Of a DNA stretch of 6,560 nt, positions 1 through 5,904 are shown piece after piece (within the stretch, counting starts at the first letter, position 1; each line of letters opens with the position of its first letter). The position numbers and the translations under genes were made by a program. This DNA is from Hyphomonadaceae bacterium (lineage in GTDB: Bacteria > Pseudomonadota > Alphaproteobacteria > Caulobacterales > Aquidulcibacteraceae). The stretch is from positions 1 to 6,560 of the forward strand of contig JAEUMU010000244.1 of NCBI GenBank assembly GCA_016791325.1, in the 5' to 3' direction. The notes beneath the pieces are model-generated. The model worked only from the letters and a program-made list of their open reading frames with translations. It was not told the DNA's origin and made no database searches.

Positions 1-2
1 AA

Positions 3-113
3 AAAAAGGGTTCGCTTCGTCCCGAAATGGCCTTTTCCGTTCAGCTGGCGTTCATGCCGGCGGCGAAGGCGCTTGCTTCCGCAGCGGCTGGGCGCTTGAT
101 GCGGGCGGATTAG
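3..113 (+). CDS. Possible 3' end of an upstream gene (partial)
   Basis: A frame open from the window edge ends at TAG 111-113. It encodes about 36 residues, with a tail reading PEMAFSVQLAFMPAAKALAS and then AAAGRLMRAD. Roughly two thirds of its codons end in G or C, compatible with coding in this genome but not proof. The next gene starts 21 bp later on the same strand, so the two could be co-transcribed. I do not recognise the family. In other bacteria DUF4956-type membrane proteins are often beside VTC-domain polyphosphate polymerase genes, but nothing in this short tail identifies one. It may simply be non-coding sequence that happens to lack stops. Confidence 0.3.
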   Translation, partial: KKGSLRPEMAFSVQLAFMPAAKALASAAAGRLMRAD

Positions 114-134
114 GGGCGCGCGCGGGGGCGGGAC

Positions 135-818
135 ATGACAGCGGGCTTATTGGACACCCAGCAGCTGCAATCGGTGGGCTGGCATGGATTTCTCGACCTG
201 CCCTACATGGCGGAATCGCTGCTGTCGCTGGTGCTGGCGACGGTGCTGGGCGGGTTGATCGCCTTCCATCCCACCACCCGGCGCACAATCGATACGCTGG
301 AGGAGGCGGAGTTGCCCAAGGTGTACATCATGTACGCCTTGGTAGGCGCCGTTGTCGGCGTCACCGTGCTGGAATATGGCGTTGTGATCGGCTTCATCGT
401 GTTCGGCCTGGGCGGGCTGATGCGCTTTCGCACCGACACCGCTTCAACGCGCGATACCGGCCGGCTGATTATCGTTACGCTGGTAGGCCTGATCGCGGGG
501 CTCAACCTGCCGCACTTTGCGGTGATCGCCACGCTATTCGCATGGCTGCTGATCTACATTTTCGATGGCCACCCTGTGTGTCAGGTGGAAGTCCACGAAG
601 TGCCTAAGGATCAAGTGAAGCAAGCTGCGGAGGCGTATCGCCGCGTTCTCGGCGAACTGGGCTGCACCATCATCAGCGAAAACAAGTCATTCTCCAAACG
701 CAAGCTCGAATATGTATTCCGCGCGCCGCGCAACTCCTCGCAAAACGGCTTGCACACGGCGCTATGCGAGCGCGTGCCGGAAGATTTGCGCGGCGAACTC
801 GATTGGGAGATCGAGTAG
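135..818 (+). CDS. Multi-pass membrane protein, MgtC/SapB- or DUF4956-like
   Basis: This 227-residue protein probably sits in the inner membrane. Five hydrophobic segments are visible, at about residues 26-44, 62-79, 82-97, 108-124 and 127-143. The last three flank a conserved-looking cytoplasmic loop, GLGGLMRFRTDTASTRDTGR. Residues ~148-227 form a soluble tail with a beta-alpha-beta-beta pattern (VCQVEVHEV, then an amphipathic helix, then LEYVFRAP), like the ACT-like tails of MgtC-type proteins. The glycine-rich helix 1 (LATVLGGLIAF) resembles MgtC/SapB, while 'RFRT' followed by a polar loop and a 'VGLIAGL' helix resembles DUF4956. I cannot choose between them, and no transport substrate can be inferred. 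The ATG at 135 follows a G-rich stretch (GGGGGCGGGAC) that is only a weak ribosome binding site. ATG 207 (Met25), just before helix 1, is an alternative. The TAG stop lies 3 bp from the stop of the opposing gene. Confidence 0.82.
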   Translation: MTAGLLDTQQLQSVGWHGFLDLPYMAESLLSLVLATVLGGLIAFHPTTRRTIDTLEEAELPKVYIMYALVGAVVGVTVLEYGVVIGFIVFGLGGLMRFRTDTASTRDTGRLIIVTLVGLIAGLNLPHFAVIATLFAWLLIYIFDGHPVCQVEVHEVPKDQVKQAAEAYRRVLGELGCTIISENKSFSKRKLEYVFRAPRNSSQNGLHTALCERVPEDLRGELDWEIE

Positions 819-821
819 GCG

Positions 822-3110
822 TTAGCGGGCCGCCGTTTGGGTACGGAAGGATTCAGCGCGGAAGCGCGCCTGCTCCACCTGCATCGGCGTTAGCGTGGTG
901 GCGAGCTCTTCGGCGTGCGCCGCCGCGCCCGTATCCCCGCTCCGCGCCGCCAGCACGAACCAAAATAATGCCTCTGCGGCGTCGGCGCTGACGCCCCGGC
1001 CGGTTTGGTAGAGCACGCCGAGATTATATTGGCTGTCGGTGACGCCCCGCTCCGCGGCGCGGCGGAACCACAGAAACGCGGCGGCGTCATCTCGCACGCC
1101 TCCTTCGCCGCTTGCGAAATATACGCCTAGATCATGCATGGCGCGCGCATCGCCGGCTTCAGCGGCGCGTTGGGTCCAGTGCCGCGCGCGCGTCAGATTG
1201 GCCTCTACGCCGCGGCCGCTTTCGTAGAGCTTGGCCAGGCGATGATAGGCGGCGACATACCCTTCTTCCGCCAACGCCCGCAAAGCAGCGGCGCCTGCTT
1301 CACTGCGGCCCGCGGCGAGCGCGTCAAGTGCGGCGCTGAAGCGCTCCAGTTGGGAGCTCTCGCTGGCAGCGTTTGCCGAGCGCTCTGGCTCGGCGGCGGA
1401 TGCGCCCTGCCTTTCGATCTGGAGCCACCAGATACTGGCGAAAAGAAGCGTGATCAGCGCCGCGATACGGCGCACCAGCCCGGTCGATTTGCGCCGCAGG
1501 CGGCGCTGCCGGGGCGCAGGCTCGGCGGGCGTCGACGCGCGTGCGGCGGCGCGCGCAGCGGCCAGATACTGCGCCTCAGGTGGTGTTGCGTTCTCAAGCT
1601 TGAGATCAAGCGGCGTGGTGGGCGGCGCCGCCCGCCCGCGGCCCGGCATTGGCGCCGCCAAGCCGCGCCCAGTAAGGCGGCTGGCGAGGGTATCGATGTC
1701 GCGCGCGATTTTCGTGTCGGGAGCAACGGCGCCGATGGCGGCGCCTTTCATCGTGGCAGCGCCAAACAGAGCAGGATCGAACGGCAGCGTGGCCGCGGGC
1801 TCAGCCTTCAGCGCCTGGACAAAGTCCTTGAGCGAAATCTCCGGCCGCTTGGGCATGCCAGTCATCGAGAGGACGATGTGCGCCGCAGCCTTGCCGGGGC
1901 GATCAGCCTGCAATTGCTTCAACAGGTTGTCGGCGTTGCGCAAGCTGGCCAGATCTGCGCCCGCGACAAGCACCACCTCGTCGGCGGCGATCAACGCCGC
2001 GCGCACCCAGGGCGTCCAAAGATGCGGGAGGTCGAGCACTGAAAACGCGCTGGCGCGGCGCAGCCGCGCGATCAGGGAGTCGAGGCCCGCTTGGTCGAAC
2101 CCATCCGCCAGCGCCGGGGTCGGCGGAGCGTGCAGGATCTCGAGATTGGCGGTGAGGCGCGCGAGCGCGGGCGCGGCCTCGGCGGACTGCGCCAACGGCG
2201 GCTGCAGGTTGAAGCCAATCCCTGCATCGCCGAAGCAAATATCAAGATCGGCGAGGATGGTGGCGGCGTCTTGGCGCTCGGCGATGGACCAGGCGAGGTT
2301 GCGCGCCAAACTTGAAGCGCCCACGCCCCCGCGCGCGCCGATGACGGCGATGGTGCGCGCAACCTCCGCTTCCGCGAAGAGGGCGCACAGCGAGGCGGCG
2401 AGATCGTCCGCCGACACTGGCGTCACCAGATATTCGTTCACCCCGCGCGCCGCCAAATCGCGCAGCAGCGTCACGTCATTGACGGCGCCGAGGATAACCA
2501 CCTTGACGCCGGCGGCGATAGCGCCGGAGAGCCGTTGAATGGCGGCGAGCAGATTTGCGCCGTGAAGCGTGGTGTCAGCCAGGATGAGGGCGGGCCGGGG
2601 CGCGGCGCGGCAATAGGCTGCGGCGGCGTCGAGCCCGCCGCGAGAGATGCGCAAGCGTGCGCGGGCGAAGCGCGGATCGACCGCGAGCTGCTCGAACACG
2701 GACTGGGCGGCGGGACGGTCCCAGGCGGCGAAAATTTCGATTGCGGGCAGCGGTGGCGCGTCCTTTGCCGTGGGCGGCGGTGGGGCGCAGGCGAAGGTGG
2801 GCAGAGGCGGGGGCTCGGGTTCGGGCTCACGCTGCGCATAGGGGCGGAAGATATCGTCATCGGCCTCCGGCGGATCGAACGGGAGTTCTTCCGCAGGCTC
2901 TGGCGCCGCGCCCATGGCTTCGATCTCAGTCGCATCGGGGGGATCGAACGGCGGCTCCTCGGCGCGCGGGTGCAGCGCGATGACAGTAGCCGGCGCGCAC
3001 GGCGCGCGGCGGCGCACGCGGGCGCGCGCTTGAGCATGACGGACAGCCGACGGGATGCGCACAGCCGCGCACCATGACGCGCATTGGTTTGCAAACTTTC
3101 CCGCAAGCAA
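822..3110 (-). CDS. CpaE/TadZ-like ATPase fused to a transmembrane helix and Sel1 repeats
   Basis: The 762-residue frame has a multidomain architecture. Residues ~40-120 are a Pro/Glu-rich linker with a duplicated EE(P/L)PFDPP(D/E)A motif. Residues ~122-246 resemble the degenerate receiver domain of CpaE. Residues ~250-490 are a ParA/MinD-type ATPase fold with CpaE hallmarks: GARGGVGASS (258-267), ADLDICFGDAG (287-297), VLDLPHLWTPWVR (358-370), GMPKRPEIS (418-426) and LPFDPALFG (442-450). Both P-loop lysines of the usual KGGxGKT motif are replaced (R260, A265). A basic stretch (RQRRLRRKSTGLVRR, 534-548) precedes one transmembrane helix at ~549-565. Three Sel1 repeats follow at ~618-726, probably periplasmic by the positive-inside rule. 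In tad pilus systems CpaE/TadZ acts as a polar localisation factor; that role here is inference. The outermost start is TTG 3110 without a visible ribosome site. GTG 3062, GTG 3017 and ATG 2915 are in-frame alternatives. The ATG would cut off one copy of the duplicated motif, so an upstream start is favoured. Confidence 0.85.
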   Translation of the reverse strand: MLAGKFANQCASWCAAVRIPSAVRHAQARARVRRRAPCAPATVIALHPRAEEPPFDPPDATEIEAMGAAPEPAEELPFDPPEADDDIFRPYAQREPEPEPPPLPTFACAPPPPTAKDAPPLPAIEIFAAWDRPAAQSVFEQLAVDPRFARARLRISRGGLDAAAAYCRAAPRPALILADTTLHGANLLAAIQRLSGAIAAGVKVVILGAVNDVTLLRDLAARGVNEYLVTPVSADDLAASLCALFAEAEVARTIAVIGARGGVGASSLARNLAWSIAERQDAATILADLDICFGDAGIGFNLQPPLAQSAEAAPALARLTANLEILHAPPTPALADGFDQAGLDSLIARLRRASAFSVLDLPHLWTPWVRAALIAADEVVLVAGADLASLRNADNLLKQLQADRPGKAAAHIVLSMTGMPKRPEISLKDFVQALKAEPAATLPFDPALFGAATMKGAAIGAVAPDTKIARDIDTLASRLTGRGLAAPMPGRGRAAPPTTPLDLKLENATPPEAQYLAAARAAARASTPAEPAPRQRRLRRKSTGLVRRIAALITLLFASIWWLQIERQGASAAEPERSANAASESSQLERFSAALDALAAGRSEAGAAALRALAEEGYVAAYHRLAKLYESGRGVEANLTRARHWTQRAAEAGDARAMHDLGVYFASGEGGVRDDAAAFLWFRRAAERGVTDSQYNLGVLYQTGRGVSADAAEALFWFVLAARSGDTGAAAHAEELATTLTPMQVEQARFRAESFRTQTAAR
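933..1259 (-). repeat. Three Sel1-type repeats in the CpaE-like protein
   Basis: Residues ~618-726 show three units of about 36 residues. The first carries YHRLAKLYESGRGVEANLTR and ARHWTQRAAEAG. The second carries MHDLGVYFASGEGGVRDD and WFRRAAERG. The third carries QYNLGVLYQTGRGVSAD and LFWFVLAARSG. The pattern (aromatic)-x-x-L-G/A-x-x-Y-x-x-G-x-G-V, followed by A-x-x-W/F-x-x-x-A-A-x-x-G, is the Sel1 (TPR-like) consensus. Such alpha-solenoids bind proteins or cell-wall components. The C-terminal segment after the repeats (LTPMQVEQARFRAESF) is an amphipathic helix often seen capping Sel1 arrays. Confidence 0.8.
2862..2960 (-). repeat. Duplicated EExPFDPPxA peptide motif in the N-terminal linker
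   Basis: Two ten-residue copies lie 13 residues apart in the CpaE-like protein: EEPPFDPPDA (residues 51-60, DNA 2931-2960) and EELPFDPPEA (residues 74-83, DNA 2862-2891). At DNA level both share GGATCGAACGG on the plus strand, at 2941-2951 and 2872-2882. The same 11-mer recurs at 1774-1784, where it encodes the PFDP of the conserved LPFDPALFG segment in the ATPase domain. The linker copies may be short partner-binding motifs. This is inference from repetition only. Confidence 0.6.
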
Positions 3111-3118
3111 TGCTAATT

Positions 3119-3135
3119 CGCGTTGACCAAACGCG
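3119..3135 (-). promoter_or_regulatory. CGCGTT-N5-AACGCG palindrome in the gap upstream of the CpaE-Sel1 gene
   Basis: A perfect 6-bp inverted repeat with a 5-base centre lies between the ftsK stop and the start of the CpaE-like gene. On the minus strand it exactly fills the 17-base interval between CTGACA (3141-3136; five of six matches to TTGACA) and AATTAG (3118-3113; a poor -10 match). It is not followed by a T run, so it does not look like a terminator. If this is a promoter, transcription would begin near 3106. That would rule out TTG 3110 and favour one of the GTG starts at 3062 or 3017. The weak -10 keeps confidence low. Confidence 0.25.
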
Positions 3136-3183
3136 TGTCAGGACGAGAAAAATCGCGCCTGCGGAACGTGATTCAGCGGAGGC

Positions 3184-5676
3184 CTAATCCTCATCCGCTA
3201 CATCAACCAGGATGTCGCGCTTACCGGCCGCGTTGGCTTCGGAGATTATCCCGGCCTTTTCCATTTTCTCTATCAGCGTGGCGGCGCGATTGTAGCCGAT
3301 GCTGAGCCGGCGCTGCAGATAGCTGGTGCTGGCTTTGCGGTCGCGGCGGACGATTTCTACGGCGCGGTCGAACAAGTCGCCGTCCGAGCCTTCGCCATCG
3401 AACAGTTCGGGATTGTCGTCGGCGCCGTTTTCGTTCGGCTCCTCGGTCACGTCCTGGCGATATTGCGGCGCGCCTTGGGCCTTCAGCATGTCGACCACGC
3501 GCTCCACCTCGGCGTCGGTCACGTAGGGGCCGTGAAGGCGGCGGATGCGCCCGCCGCCGGCCATGAACAACAAGTCGCCTTGGCCGAGCAATTGTTCGGC
3601 GCCTTGTTCGCCAAGAATGGTGCGGGAATCGATCTTGGATGTGACCTGGTAGGAAATGCGCGTCGGGAAGTTGGCTTTGATGGTGCCGGTGATGACGTCG
3701 ACGCTCGGGCGCTGCGTCGCCATGATGACGTGGATGCCAGCGGCGCGCGCCATTTGCGCCAGCCGCTGCACGGCGGCTTCGATTTCCTTGCCGGCAGTAA
3801 TCATCAGATCGGCCATCTCGTCGATGACGACGACGATGTAGGGCATAGGCTCAAGCGGCAGCTCGCGGGTTTCGTAAATCGGCTCGCCGCTGGTGGGGTC
3901 GAAGCCGGCATGCACGGTGCGCTCCAGGCGCTCGCCGCGCTCAAGCGCTTCGCGGACGCGATCATTGTAGCCGGTGATGTTGCGCACGCCGAGCTTGGAC
4001 ATTCGCCGGTAGCGATCCTCCATCTCGCGCACAGTCCATTTCAGCGCGACGACGGCTTTCTTCGGATCGGTCACGACGGGATGCAGCAGATGCGGGATGC
4101 CCTCATAGACGCTGAGCTCCAGCATCTTGGGGTCGATCATGATGAAACGGCACTCGTCCGGGCTGTGGCGGTAGAGCAGCGAGAGGATCATGGCGTTGAT
4201 GCCGACCGATTTGCCCGAGCCAGTGGTGCCGGCGATGAGCAGGTGGGGCATCTTGGTAAGATCGGCGGCGAAGGGATCGCCTTCGATGGTTTCGCCCAGA
4301 GCCAGCGGCAGATCGCCCTGCGTGCCGGCGAAAGAGGCGGAATTCAGGAGCGTCTGCAGATAGACGGTTTCGCGCTTCGCGTTCGGTAGTTCGATGCCGA
4401 TGGCGTTGCGGCCGGGGATGACTGCCACGCGCGCCGCGGTGGCGTTCATCGTGCGGGCGATGTCATCGGAAAGGCCGATAACGCGCGATGACTTTACGCC
4501 CGCCGCAGGCTCGAACTCGAACAGTGTAACGACAGGGCCGGGGCGCGCAGAGAGCACCTCGCCCTGCACGCCGAAATCAGCGAGCACGGTTTCTAACTGG
4601 CGGCTCATCGCGTGCAGTGTTTGCGCATCGGTTTGCGTGATGCGCTGCTTGGGCGTGGCCAACAGATCGGTGTCCGGCAGATCGAAGTCGCGGCCAAACA
4701 GCTGCGATGGATGTTGCTTTTCCTTTTTCGCCGGGCGCGGCGGTTGCGGCGCGCGCGCTTCGCGGCGGGGGGCGGGCGCTTCGCGTTCGGGGGCGCGATC
4801 GCGCATCACCGGCGCAGGGCGCGCGGGGCGCTCGGCCGGGCGCTCGGCGCGCGGCGGCAGCGGACGATGGTGCGTTTCCTCTTCCTCCGGTTCACGCCGC
4901 GTCTTCTCCGAGACGTAGCCGATGGCGCGCTGGGCGCCGGCGCCTGCGCCAGTCGCGGCGCGGCGGGCGATGGCGGCAGCCGTGCGCACGTCCTCCGGGC
5001 GAACCTGGAACGCCCATCCTACGGCGAGCACGCCGCCGATGGCGCACAGCAACCCTGTCAGCACATGCGGGAACGGCAGGCCTGGCATCGAGGCAAGGCC
5101 CGAGACGAAACCTGCCAAGCCGTCGCCAAGCATGCCGCCGAAGCCGGTCGCAAGCGGCCAGCCGTCAGGCGTGGGAATGGTGGTGGCGGCGGCGGCGAGC
5201 AGCAACACGCCAAGCGCTGCGACGCCAATGCGTCGTCCGTTGATGCGCGCGACCAATTGCCGGCGCGCAATGCGCAGTGCGCCCGCAGCGAGAACGGCGC
5301 CGAACGCGAGCGGCGCCGCTGCGCCCAGAAGCTGCACCGCGAGATCCGCGAGAAGCGCACCTGGGCCGCCGAACAAATTGTGCGCCGGGCCGTCCGCGGC
5401 GACGTTGAGGGAGGGATCTTCCGGCGAGTAGGTCAGCACGGCGCCAAGCCCGTAGGCGCCGAAGATCGCCGCGCCCACAGAAACCGCGGCGCGCTTGAGC
5501 GCCAGCCTGCCGGCTGCGGAAGAGCTGAACGAGGGGGTTCTCCCCCCTTGGGTGAAGGCGTCGTCAGTCATGAAAGTTGGCGCGCTCGCTCTGCCGCGTT
5601 TGAGCCCGGACTGTTGGCTTTCCCGGTAAACGAGCGGTGAAGATTCGGCGCCGAACAGGGTTACCGGCGCATTCAT
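3184..5676 (-). CDS. ftsK: DNA translocase FtsK
   Basis: FtsK is a septum-located, hexameric ATP-driven DNA pump that clears the chromosome terminus through the closing division site and activates XerCD recombination. The 830-residue protein looks complete. The N-terminal membrane domain has hydrophobic segments at ~63-84, 112-134, 150-167 and 203-223. A short Pro/Arg/Glu-rich linker follows (~255-325). The alpha/beta motor domain spans ~340-735, with Walker A GTTGSGKS (483-490), Walker B IVVVIDE (614-620) and [13 protein letters not shown] (652-664). The C-terminal winged-helix gamma domain, which reads orienting sequences, lies at ~767-826 ([29 protein letters not shown]). The length suits alphaproteobacterial FtsK, which has a much shorter linker than the ~1300-residue E. 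coli protein. ATG 5676 is the outermost ATG. It lacks a clear ribosome site, as does the alternative ATG 5571 (Met36), so the first 35 residues are uncertain. The gene follows amt, from which it is separated by hairpins, and precedes the CpaE-Sel1 gene by 73 bp. Confidence 0.97.
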   Translation of the reverse strand: MNAPVTLFGAESSPLVYRESQQSGLKRGRASAPTFMTDDAFTQGGRTPSFSSSAAGRLALKRAAVSVGAAIFGAYGLGAVLTYSPEDPSLNVAADGPAHNLFGGPGALLADLAVQLLGAAAPLAFGAVLAAGALRIARRQLVARINGRRIGVAALGVLLLAAAATTIPTPDGWPLATGFGGMLGDGLAGFVSGLASMPGLPFPHVLTGLLCAIGGVLAVGWAFQVRPEDVRTAAAIARRAATGAGAGAQRAIGYVSEKTRREPEEEETHHRPLPPRAERPAERPARPAPVMRDRAPEREAPAPRREARAPQPPRPAKKEKQHPSQLFGRDFDLPDTDLLATPKQRITQTDAQTLHAMSRQLETVLADFGVQGEVLSARPGPVVTLFEFEPAAGVKSSRVIGLSDDIARTMNATAARVAVIPGRNAIGIELPNAKRETVYLQTLLNSASFAGTQGDLPLALGETIEGDPFAADLTKMPHLLIAGTTGSGKSVGINAMILSLLYRHSPDECRFIMIDPKMLELSVYEGIPHLLHPVVTDPKKAVVALKWTVREMEDRYRRMSKLGVRNITGYNDRVREALERGERLERTVHAGFDPTSGEPIYETRELPLEPMPYIVVVIDEMADLMITAGKEIEAAVQRLAQMARAAGIHVIMATQRPSVDVITGTIKANFPTRISYQVTSKIDSRTILGEQGAEQLLGQGDLLFMAGGGRIRRLHGPYVTDAEVERVVDMLKAQGAPQYRQDVTEEPNENGADDNPELFDGEGSDGDLFDRAVEIVRRDRKASTSYLQRRLSIGYNRAATLIEKMEKAGIISEANAAGKRDILVDVADED

Positions 5677-5776
5677 GCGGTAAGCGGAAAGCCCGCGTTA
5701 ATTCAGGTAAAAATTGCGGTGCGAAGCTGAAACGAGCCGGGGCCGAAATGGCGCCTCCCGACGACTGTGCAGAAAA

Positions 5777-5806
5777 GGGGCGTGGTCCGTTCTCGAACCA
5801 CGCCCC
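5777..5806 (-). terminator. Rho-independent terminator downstream of amt
   Basis: A perfect 10-bp stem (GGGGCGTGGT at 5777-5786, ACCACGCCCC at 5797-5806) encloses a 10-base loop. On the minus strand the stem is followed at once by TTTT (5776-5773). The plus strand has no T run after it. It lies about 100 bp past the amt stop codon and about 100 bp before the ftsK ATG, so it should end amt transcription and insulate ftsK. Confidence 0.75.
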
Positions 5807-5834
5807 AGTCACAGGGAGAGACAGTGCGAAAAGC

Positions 5835-5859
5835 GTGCGGCGCCTCGCCAAAACCGCAC
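5835..5859 (-). terminator. Small hairpin between amt and ftsK, second of three
   Basis: A 6-bp inverted repeat (GTGCGG at 5835-5840, CCGCAC at 5854-5859) has a 13-base centre. On the minus strand it is followed by GCTTTTCG, a T4 run two bases from the stem. The stem is short and shares one base with the next hairpin, so the two cannot both form completely. On its own it would be a weak terminator. It gains interest from its place between two stronger hairpins. Confidence 0.35.
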
Positions 5860-5900
5860 TGGGGGACGGCGCGCAAGATCGCGGATCGCGCCGCCCCCAG
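5859..5900 (-). terminator. GC-rich hairpin immediately after the amt stop codon
   Basis: The arms CTGGGGGACGGCGCG (5859-5873) and CGCGCCGCCCCCAG (5887-5900) pair over 14 bp with a single bulged A and a 13-base loop. The hairpin starts 4 bp beyond the amt TAG (5905-5907). On the minus strand it is followed by TGCGGTTTTGG, so the T4 run begins five bases after the stem. That offset makes it a weaker intrinsic terminator. It could instead act as a 3' end stabiliser for amt mRNA, protecting it from exonucleases. Confidence 0.55.
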
Positions 5901-5904
5901 GGGC

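Noticed and set aside
1134..2538. Long plus-strand open frames (1134-2042 and 1450-2538) opposite the CpaE-Sel1 gene
   Set aside because: They are Arg/Ala/Gly-rich low-complexity translations antisense to a gene with clear domain motifs, as expected in high-GC DNA.
3111..3183. Terminator after ftsK using the TTTTT run on the minus strand (from AAAAA at about 3148-3152)
   Set aside because: The sequence before the T run can form only a 3-bp stem, too weak for an intrinsic terminator.
3463..5640. Long plus-strand open frames (3463-4389 and 4612-5640) opposite ftsK
   Set aside because: The minus strand encodes an unambiguous FtsK with intact Walker motifs. The antisense translations have no recognisable domain and arise from GC-rich third positions.
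5677..5776. Possible ftsK promoter or CtrA half-site (GAATTAACG at about 5705-5697, minus strand)
   Set aside because: The nearest -35/-10 combination (TTCGCA, 17 bases, ATTAAC) matches poorly, and the TTAA element lacks a second TTAA seven bases away.
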